DNA from: an uncultured Chitinophagaceae bacterium
Lineage (GTDB): Bacteria; Bacteroidota; Bacteroidia; Chitinophagales; Chitinophagaceae
Reading direction: 5' to 3'
Assembly (NCBI GenBank): GCA_937996595.1
Contig: CALKVC010000195.1
Span: forward strand, 1-19,053
DNA length: 19,053 nt
Position 1 is the stretch's first letter. Each line of letters opens with the position of its first letter. This document shows, one piece after another, positions 15,401-19,053 of the stretch. The notes under the pieces are model-generated. The model saw only the letters and a list, made by a program, of their open reading frames with translations, was not told the origin of the DNA and did no database searches. The position numbers and the translations under genes are program-made.

Positions 15401-17299
15401 CACATTAAAGAAAGATGGTTCTGCAGTTGGGTAAGTGCTGTTAAAAACCGAATAGGTAAACGGACCAACCAGTGTAATGGTAATATTATTGGATGAACCT
15501 GAACCTCCTGGTGTTTCCAGGTTAAACATATCGTCCCAGGCCCTTGCTTTTACAACAATGGTACCATATCCGGTTGGAGAAAAAGTATATGACCAGTTAT
15601 CCATTCCGGATGCCCGGTGCCAGGTTGTACCGTTGTCGGTGGACACTTCCACACCTCCAACTGCTCCTCCGCCATTATCAATAGCAGTACCAGATATAGT
15701 TATAGGGCTTCCCGGAACTGATGCATTATGAATCGGATTGCTAATAGTAGTTGATGGAGGCAACACATCTGTTGATGCTGTTGGTACAGTTATTCCCGGT
15801 TGTAATGTTCCGGCGCTAACACCCATATCAAACAAGAGGTTAACTGTAGCCTGTTGCATGGCTGTGCTGGGAGGTAAACTGGGGTTATCATGGTTATCGT
15901 GTAATCCCCACGACCATTGCATGGTACCTGCAGAAAACACCAGGGCGCCGCTTGGATCATGCCGATATAAATACATTCGGTGGTTAAGCCCTGTGAATGT
16001 AGTAAAAGACAAAGGAATTCTTCTTGCCGGCAATAATTCTACAAATTGCTCCTGGTCCCACTCGGCGCCAAGTGTTCCTAATGGCAGGGTTTCCGTTTGC
16101 CCTGCCCCCAAAGAAGCTACACTTGTATTTTTCCAAAAACGCAGGTTTTTGTAAGTATCCGGAACTTTTATTGAACCGGTGGATTCCGTCCATCCCATCT
16201 GAGCCAGGAAAGGGCCTTCCGGCCTGCAGCCATCATGGGTACCATAAACAGGAAGGCAACCATCTCTCCATAAACCTGTCCAGATATTTGGCTGCGGATC
16301 GCATTTTGTACCGCAACTATAAATACCCTGCGTGCCTTCTTTATAACAAACAAGCGTTTGAAAATTATCTTCCCACCTGGTTTTCCAGTATAAGGTGTTT
16401 CCACTAAAAAATGCAATATGCACTCCATTATTCCGGGCAGTTTCAAACCTGTTTACCTGTTCATTTGACCAGTATTCATCATGCCCTACAGATAATAATA
16501 CTTTGTGTTTGGCAGGTGTTATTACAGATTGGTCTCTTGCCATATCCATATCAGTAGCATAAGTAACATCATAGCCATTCCTTTCCAGCCACATGATCAT
16601 GGGAAATTCGGCATTGAAAAAGTTTGATTTATCGCCCCTAAGAGTAAGTGGCCGTTGGTAACTAATTTTAGTAGCATGTGTAAATCCCGGAACAGGTGTA
16701 TTTGCAGCGTAGAATGTATTACCTCCCCAGTAATTATATGCCTGCCAGGTGGCATCTGAAGTTTTAAACAATAATTTTGAATTACTGGCATCATCCCGTA
16801 CAACGAAAATAATTAAGCTTGAACTGTTCAATGCCGCACATTCCAACCGGGCTATGTACACACCGGAAACAGCATCATCGGGCACTTTCCATTTTGCCGA
16901 TTCTGTCCAGTTACTGCAATCTACTTTTCCGGTTACATTATCGTATAAATAAGCCGGTTGTTCTTTTTCAGCTAATGAAGGGCCCAGGTTGTCAATAAAT
17001 CGGGCACCATTGTTATTGTAATAGCCGATCCGGTATATATCAACTGTATATGGTAACAAAACGGCAGAATTGATATTTATTTTAAACCGGATTGTATCCC
17101 CTTTATTAACACTAAAATTGGTAGCAAAACCCTGGATATCAGTACCATCATTAGAATCCCAGGTTCCCTGGTCTGTTCCGGGTAATGCATTCTCGGTTAC
17201 TATCGGGTTCTGCGCAGTGATAATGTTTGAAAAAATGAAGAAAGGCAATAAGAAAGCAGACAGTTTTCTTAACATTCCGGGCATTAACTTGTGATTCAT
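9452..17299 (-). CDS. Giant secreted protein: DMFase-beta-like domain, DUF4082 pair, 15 BIG2 repeats, dockerin-like C-terminus
   Basis: 2615 residues. Signal peptide about 1-29 (ends NIITAQ); a second ATG at 17275 would also fit. Domains: 30-495, similar to the N,N-dimethylformamidase beta-subunit family (GHDEYWSNEQ at 272-281, FFSGNTLYWKTRWE at 297-310, AGTMQWSWGLH); 515-610, Ig-like; 612-777, DUF4082; 778-887, Big_5/SbsA-like (VVSVNPANNSTG); 890-980, Ig-like; about 985-1235, a second Ig/PKD-like module with another DUF4082 inserted at about 1041-1200; 1237-2425, fifteen BIG2 repeats; 2426-2615, a beta-rich tail. The tail ends in two EF-hand-like loops, DLNQDEFIDVND (2556-2567) and DMNGDGFVDVND (2587-2598), like dockerin repeats. 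No T9SS sorting domain was recognised at the C-terminus. It is probably a long surface or secreted adhesin or carbohydrate-associated protein; enzyme activity of the first domain is unproven. It is read first in a likely operon with the 6882-9389 gene. Confidence 0.9.
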   Translation of the reverse strand: MNHKLMPGMLRKLSAFLLPFFIFSNIITAQNPIVTENALPGTDQGTWDSNDGTDIQGFATNFSVNKGDTIRFKININSAVLLPYTVDIYRIGYYNNNGARFIDNLGPSLAEKEQPAYLYDNVTGKVDCSNWTESAKWKVPDDAVSGVYIARLECAALNSSSLIIFVVRDDASNSKLLFKTSDATWQAYNYWGGNTFYAANTPVPGFTHATKISYQRPLTLRGDKSNFFNAEFPMIMWLERNGYDVTYATDMDMARDQSVITPAKHKVLLSVGHDEYWSNEQVNRFETARNNGVHIAFFSGNTLYWKTRWEDNFQTLVCYKEGTQGIYSCGTKCDPQPNIWTGLWRDGCLPVYGTHDGCRPEGPFLAQMGWTESTGSIKVPDTYKNLRFWKNTSVASLGAGQTETLPLGTLGAEWDQEQFVELLPARRIPLSFTTFTGLNHRMYLYRHDPSGALVFSAGTMQWSWGLHDNHDNPSLPPSTAMQQATVNLLFDMGVSAGTLQPGITVPTASTDVLPPSTTISNPIHNASVPGSPITISGTAIDNGGGAVGGVEVSTDNGTTWHRASGMDNWSYTFSPTGYGTIVVKARAWDDMFNLETPGGSGSSNNITITLVGPFTYSVFNSTYPTAEPSFFNVGAPGLELGMKFKSTIPGFITGFRYYKGVNVTGSHVGNLWTSTGTLLASEPFVNETASGWQTATLAVPVAISANTTYIVSYFAASGKFSYDDPFFTSAITNGPLKGLANGEQGPNGVSNYPGTGFPTGASGSSNYYADVIFTSSDVTPPQVVSVNPANNSTGGSINVNPSATFDEAIDPGTVTTSTVILTGPGNVVIPGTVSVNGLVITIYTPTNPLLPNTTYTVTLKGGFVEPVIKDLSGNALASDYVWTFTTQNGEAPIVTTHPASQTTCNNSSISFTSVASGVPNPTVQWQVSTDNGGSWNDLTGETNGTYTFNAVLADNNKQFRAVWTNTFGVIESNPATLTIAGSITGTITAVNATVCEGEPLQLLLSAATGPAPYTLVINSDTYTGINLNQPFTPYGSAENIFSPADLPITLLQPDNNSIEVGVKFRTDKGGIIKGIRFYKGGLANGGTHKGSLWSQSGTLLATATFAGESNSGWQEVLFTTPVSVTANTTYVASYFAPQGNYSKSENFFTNSPFTNGNSLTALQHTVGEPNGVYKYAASSVFPNDNSGEPNYWVDVVFEPLATSTTTFDLTSITASNGCNATGNPLSTTTITVLPGGIAGVITGTSPLCIGVNATFTTNGSPGGTWTSTNTAVATVNPATGEVTTVGAGSTNITYSVTGCFGSPSTSFKTLIVNPTANAGTVFGQAGMCVGTSSLFSSNGDAGGTWSSTTPLVATINGAGLVTAQSPGFADFVYTVATGCYSPVYAYITIEVKTNINSPTVSGTSPICEGQTTTYTKTGEQGGIWSSSNTAVATVNPVTGLVTGIAAGTADITYTLVGCSGPLSAFQTITVNQGGSAGIISGTSPLCIGATSLYTSDGNPGGTWSSTNPLIASVNPATGLVTALAQGTTDITYSVNTCSGLLSAFKTLTVDASANPGTISGTSPLCIGATATYTSNGETGGTWSSGNELIATVNPLTGLVTAVAAGTTTITYTVPGVGCSGAASVNITVSPNANAGTVTGTSPLCIGDITTYSSNGDAGGTWSSTNPAVASVNTATGEVTALSGGTTNITYTVSTGCNNPVSSFSTLTVTPNGNAGTVSGQGRLCVGSTATYTSSGDAGGVWSTTNPLIATINSVTGEATAVSEGFVDFIYTKNTGCNGPSTAFITILVQTSISAGVVSGSTPLCIGATATYTSDGVIGGAWSSSNTAVATVNPSTGLVTAIGAGTCNITYTLIGCGNNPETASAVLTVSPNVNAGLVSGTSPLCIGATATYSTDGDTGGSWSSTNTNVATVNPVTGLVTAIGAGTTDITYTVTACNGTAASFKTLTVDASANPGTINGTSPLCIGATATYTSNGETGGAWSSGNNLVATVNPVTGLVTAVSAGTTSITYTVPGCNGIASASITVSPNANAGTVTGTSPLCIGNVSTYSSNGDAGGTWSSTNPAVASVNPATGEVTALSGGTTNITYTVSTGCNNPVSSFSTLTVTPNGNAGTVSGQGRLCVGSTATYTSSGDAGGVWSTTNPLIATINSVTGEATAVSEGFVDFIYTKNTGCNGPSTAFITILVQTSISAGVVSGSTPLCIGATATYTSDGVVGGVWGSTNTAIATVNPSTGFVTAVGAGTCNITYTLVGCGNNPVVAIRTLTVNPNANAGTVSGTSPLCVGATVTYTSNGFVTGSWSSTNTAVATVNPVTGEVTALSNGTTDITYTVTGCNGPALSFKTLTVSSVANAGIVSGTSPLCIGATATYTSNGDAGGTWSSTNTAVATVNPLTGLVTALSAGTTDITYTVNGCTGAASAFQTLTVNSCATIVNLKLYLQGYYTGGGLMQPVLLNQAAGASATETDNITVQLHDANAPHALIATTTAMLNTDGTATATFAPVSGSYYIAILHRNTVQTWSANPVPVGAVPASYDFTTAANKAFGDNMVQIGSVWAFYTGDLNQDEFIDVNDFPDFDNDSFNGVAFEYKATDMNGDGFVDVNDFPVFDNNSFNGVTSIHP
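10722..11080 (-). repeat. 359-base exact duplicate, copy A, within the BIG2 array
   Basis: Compared base by base, 10722-11080 is identical to 11910-12268, an offset of 1188 bases. It covers all of BIG2 copy 12 (residues 2108-2187) and parts of copies 11 and 13. Near-identity continues on both sides with scattered substitutions, to about 10665 and 11230. Silent positions are also identical, so the event is recent or maintained by gene conversion. Confidence 0.93.
11910..12268 (-). repeat. 359-base exact duplicate, copy B, within the BIG2 array
   Basis: Partner of the copy at 10722-11080. It covers all of BIG2 copy 7 (residues 1712-1791) and parts of copies 6 and 8. The first mismatches are at 11909 (T against A at 10721) and 12269 (T against C at 11081). 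The 1188-base offset equals exactly five repeats. Confidence 0.93.
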
Positions 17300-17353
17300 A
17301 CTTTGTTATTTGTAATGAACAAACATTCCTAACCTTGGGTAAAAGATGGTAAT

Positions 17354-17394
17354 TTTCCGAGGATTGGTGAAAATCACGGCTGCTTTCTGAGGAT
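17354..17394. promoter_or_regulatory. Pair of direct repeats TTTC(C/T)GAGGAT in the leader of the giant gene
   Basis: TTTCCGAGGAT (17354-17364) and TTTCTGAGGAT (17384-17394) match at 10 of 11 bases and start exactly 30 bases apart, close to three helical turns. They lie between the candidate promoter at 17425-17432 and the start codon at 17299. A regulator binding the same DNA face twice is possible, but chance cannot be excluded. Confidence 0.3.
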
Positions 17395-17424
17395 GATAGG
17401 AACGGTTAAGAGGTAATAATGGTA

Positions 17425-17432
17425 CAAATTTA
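17425..17432 (-). promoter_or_regulatory. Candidate -7 promoter element of the giant surface-protein gene
   Basis: On the minus strand this reads TAAATTTG, an exact match to the Bacteroidota -7 consensus TAnnTTTG. It lies 125 bases before the ATG at 17299, giving a leader of about 120 bases. No TTG at the usual -33 spacing was seen. A 10-base-pair inverted repeat begins immediately upstream at 17435. Confidence 0.4.
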
Positions 17433-17434
17433 GA

Positions 17435-17461
17435 TTTTATTTCATGAAAAGTGAAATAAAA
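17435..17461. repeat. Inverted repeat next to the candidate promoter
   Basis: TTTTATTTCA (17435-17444) is the exact reverse complement of TGAAATAAAA (17452-17461), with a 7-base spacer. It abuts the upstream side of the -7 element at 17425-17432, roughly where a -33 region or an operator would be. It is AT-only apart from one G-C pair, so it makes a poor terminator and a better candidate for a dimeric regulator site. Confidence 0.4.
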
Positions 17462-17538
17462 CGTACACAAAATTTCGGTGTGGTTAAAGAATTTTTGGAA
17501 TGTATTTCAGAAAAATTAAACAACCGGGTAATAAATGA

Positions 17539-17572
17539 AAAGGATTACCATTTAATTGAATGGTAATCCTTT
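17539..17572. terminator. Perfect 14-base-pair hairpin in the divergent gap, terminator-like
   Basis: AAAGGATTACCATT (17539-17552) pairs fully with AATGGTAATCCTTT (17559-17572) around a 6-base loop. The A/T-flanked stem resembles the two gene-end terminators in this window, but the U-tract on either side is short. It lies between two divergent genes, where no gene end is expected, so it may end a small RNA, insulate the promoters or serve as an operator. Confidence 0.5.
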
Positions 17573-17754
17573 ATCCTGGCTAAAAAATCCAAAAAATTTT
17601 ACCGGTACATCAGACAGGAAAGTTTGAAATCAATCACATTTAATAATAACTTAATGTAATTTTTAAAAAGACCATAATTTATTATTTATTTTAATTTTTA
17701 TTTCGCTACATTGTATACTTGTATAAATTATAAATAAATTTACTTTATATATAT

Positions 17755-17762
17755 TAATTTTG
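17755..17762 (+). promoter_or_regulatory. Candidate -7 promoter element upstream of the beta-helix gene
   Basis: TAATTTTG matches TAnnTTTG exactly and follows an AT-rich tract. Transcription would start near 17768, leaving a leader of almost 200 bases before the ATG at 17964, within which two short ORFs lie. No -33 TTG at ideal spacing was found. Confidence 0.4.
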
Positions 17763-17963
17763 AAGCCCTTATGTTGAAAAATAGATTCCGATTGTTAATA
17801 AATCCTGATGAAAAAATCCATGATAGCACTGTATTTGCTATGTTTTGGCGAAGTTTTTAATTCAATGAAAAATTGTTGTGACAGGTTACTATTCAAATGA
17901 ACAATAAATTGGCCGTTATTTCGTTTGAGACGATAACACATAAATCTAATATCTTATACTTAC

Positions 17964-19053
17964 ATGAAATACCTACTACTGTTGGTATCACTATGCATTG
18001 GTGGTTCCATCAAAGCAACTGATTACTATTTTTCCTCGAGTAACGGTGACGATTCCAGATCTGCCATTGAAGCACAAAACCCCTCAACTCCCTGGAAAAC
18101 AATTAGCAAACTCAATATAATTTCCGGCACCCTAAACGCAGGTGACAGGGTTTTATTTCAAAGAGGTGATGTTTTTTATGGAAGTATAACTATGGGAAAA
18201 AGCGGCACCGTTGCTAACCCTATAATATTCGGTGCATTTGGCAGCGGTGCCAGACCCGTAATTTCAGGATTCATAACAGTGGATAGCTGGACATCTATTT
18301 CAAGCAATATCTGGGAAAGCACAGCAGCGGTATCAACGCTCAATTCATGTAATATCATCTCTATAAATGGTGCCAATGCTGCACAGGGAAGAACTCCCGA
18401 TGCCGGATACTGGACGATTGGCGGCACGAACGGCAACAGCATAACAGATGCGGAAAACCTGGAAGCATCCGTTACTGACTGGACCGGTGCCCAGGTTGTG
18501 TTAAGGAAGTACCGTTGGATCATGGACCGCTATACAATTTCATCTGCTTCAGGAAATACCATCAATTTCACCAACAGCGGCGATGCCATACAAACCGGCT
18601 GGGGGTATTTTATACAAAATGATATCAGAACGTTAAACCTGCAGAACGAATGGTGCTATAATTCAACAACAAAGAAAATAGCCATATACAGCACTACTTC
18701 ACCGGTAAATGTATCTGTTCCCACCATTGATGTGGCCGTTAATATGAACAGCAAGGATTATATCACTTTTGACAATATCAATTTTACCGGGTTCAACAGC
18801 ACCGGCATCAATACTACGTCACGTACCGGCATAACTATACAGAATTGCGATTTTAAAAGCATTGGTGTGAATGCCATATATGGTTATCCTAACTCAGGAA
18901 ACATCAGGGTTACAGGCAGCACTTTCACCGATATTAACAGCAGGGGAATACATGCCGGTTCATCATCAAACGCATTCATCAGCGGTAATACCTTACGCAA
19001 CATTGGCCATTATGCCGGCATGGGAAGTAACGGAGATGACAGCTACACCGCCA
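17964..19053 (+). CDS. Secreted right-handed parallel beta-helix protein, N-terminal part
   Basis: Open from the ATG at 17964 to the right edge: 363 complete codons without a stop, so the gene is truncated by the window. A signal peptide is clear (MKYLLLLVSLCIGGSIKA). The start of the mature protein has the layout common to pectate-lyase-like beta-helix proteins: a strand YYFSSSNGDD, then NPSTPWKTISKLN, then LNAGDRVLFQRGDVFYGSI and NPIIFGAFGSGARPVISG. From about residue 255 short strands recur at roughly 20-25 residue spacing with N and G at turns (DYITFDNINFTGF, TGITIQNCDFKSIG, GNIRVTGSTFTDI, NAFISGNTLRNIG), which are helix coils. Such proteins usually bind or cleave polysaccharides, but no catalytic residues can be assigned and a lyase name is not justified. 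It is divergent from the giant surface-protein gene and may belong to the same extracellular programme. Confidence 0.88.
   Translation, partial: MKYLLLLVSLCIGGSIKATDYYFSSSNGDDSRSAIEAQNPSTPWKTISKLNIISGTLNAGDRVLFQRGDVFYGSITMGKSGTVANPIIFGAFGSGARPVISGFITVDSWTSISSNIWESTAAVSTLNSCNIISINGANAAQGRTPDAGYWTIGGTNGNSITDAENLEASVTDWTGAQVVLRKYRWIMDRYTISSASGNTINFTNSGDAIQTGWGYFIQNDIRTLNLQNEWCYNSTTKKIAIYSTTSPVNVSVPTIDVAVNMNSKDYITFDNINFTGFNSTGINTTSRTGITIQNCDFKSIGVNAIYGYPNSGNIRVTGSTFTDINSRGIHAGSSSNAFISGNTLRNIGHYAGMGSNGDDSYTA

Larger units (their letters stand above)
17300..17963. other. AT-rich divergent intergenic region of 664 bases
   Basis: It separates the leftward giant gene from the rightward beta-helix gene and should hold both promoters. 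Besides the elements listed separately, it contains very AT-rich sequence (17640-17760) and two overlapping short ORFs. The first, 17771-17860, has 29 codons (opens MLKNRFRLLINPDE). The second, 17808-17900, has 30 codons and opens MKKSMIALYLLCFGEVF, which resembles a signal peptide start. Neither matches a family I know. No tRNA, riboswitch or transposase remnant was recognised. Confidence 0.6.

Noticed and set aside
18176..18523. 115-codon leftward ORF near the right end
   Set aside because: It lies opposite the beta-helix gene, which has a signal peptide and a continuous frame of 363 codons.

Overview
The window looks like a chromosomal segment of a Bacteroidota bacterium, most likely of the family Chitinophagaceae. 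This rests on a type IX secretion (T9SS) C-terminal sorting domain, very long Ig-like/BIG2 repeat proteins, good matches to the Bacteroidota -7 promoter element (TAnnTTTG), the absence of clear Shine-Dalgarno sites, and the tatC-rpiB neighbourhood. The family-level placement is inference; no rRNA or other phylogenetic marker is present.

Positions 1-2600 hold rightward housekeeping genes: the 3' end of tatC (Tat translocase), rpiB (ribose-5-phosphate isomerase B), and a secreted zinc peptidase of family M28 with all metal-binding residues visible. A 390-base gap follows, then a small exported protein of unknown function (2991-3797).

Positions 3824-6742 hold two leftward genes: a secreted M1-type metallopeptidase and a deoxyhypusine-synthase-like enzyme. 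The second gene ends in a strong hairpin terminator (5719-5749) just before the peptidase start. The deoxyhypusine-synthase-like protein keeps the active-site lysine but appears to have lost several substrate-binding residues, so it probably acts on a small polyamine rather than on eIF5A.

Positions 6882-17299 hold two leftward genes for large surface or secreted proteins, probably one transcription unit read from about 17420 to a terminator at 6816-6848. The first gene encodes 2615 residues: a dimethylformamidase-beta-like domain, Ig-like and DUF4082 modules, 15 tandem BIG2 repeats and a dockerin-like calcium-binding C-terminus. The second encodes about 835 residues with two BIG2 repeats and a T9SS sorting domain. 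The 15 BIG2 repeats form three higher-order units of five, and two of these units share a 359-base exact duplication, a sign of recent recombination.

Positions 17300-17963 are an AT-rich divergent intergenic region with candidate promoters, inverted repeats and paired direct repeats. From 17964 a rightward gene for a secreted parallel beta-helix protein runs off the end. No CRISPR array, tRNA, rRNA, transposase or phage gene was seen. The most unusual content is the giant repeat protein with its nested repeat architecture, and its pairing with a T9SS-anchored partner.
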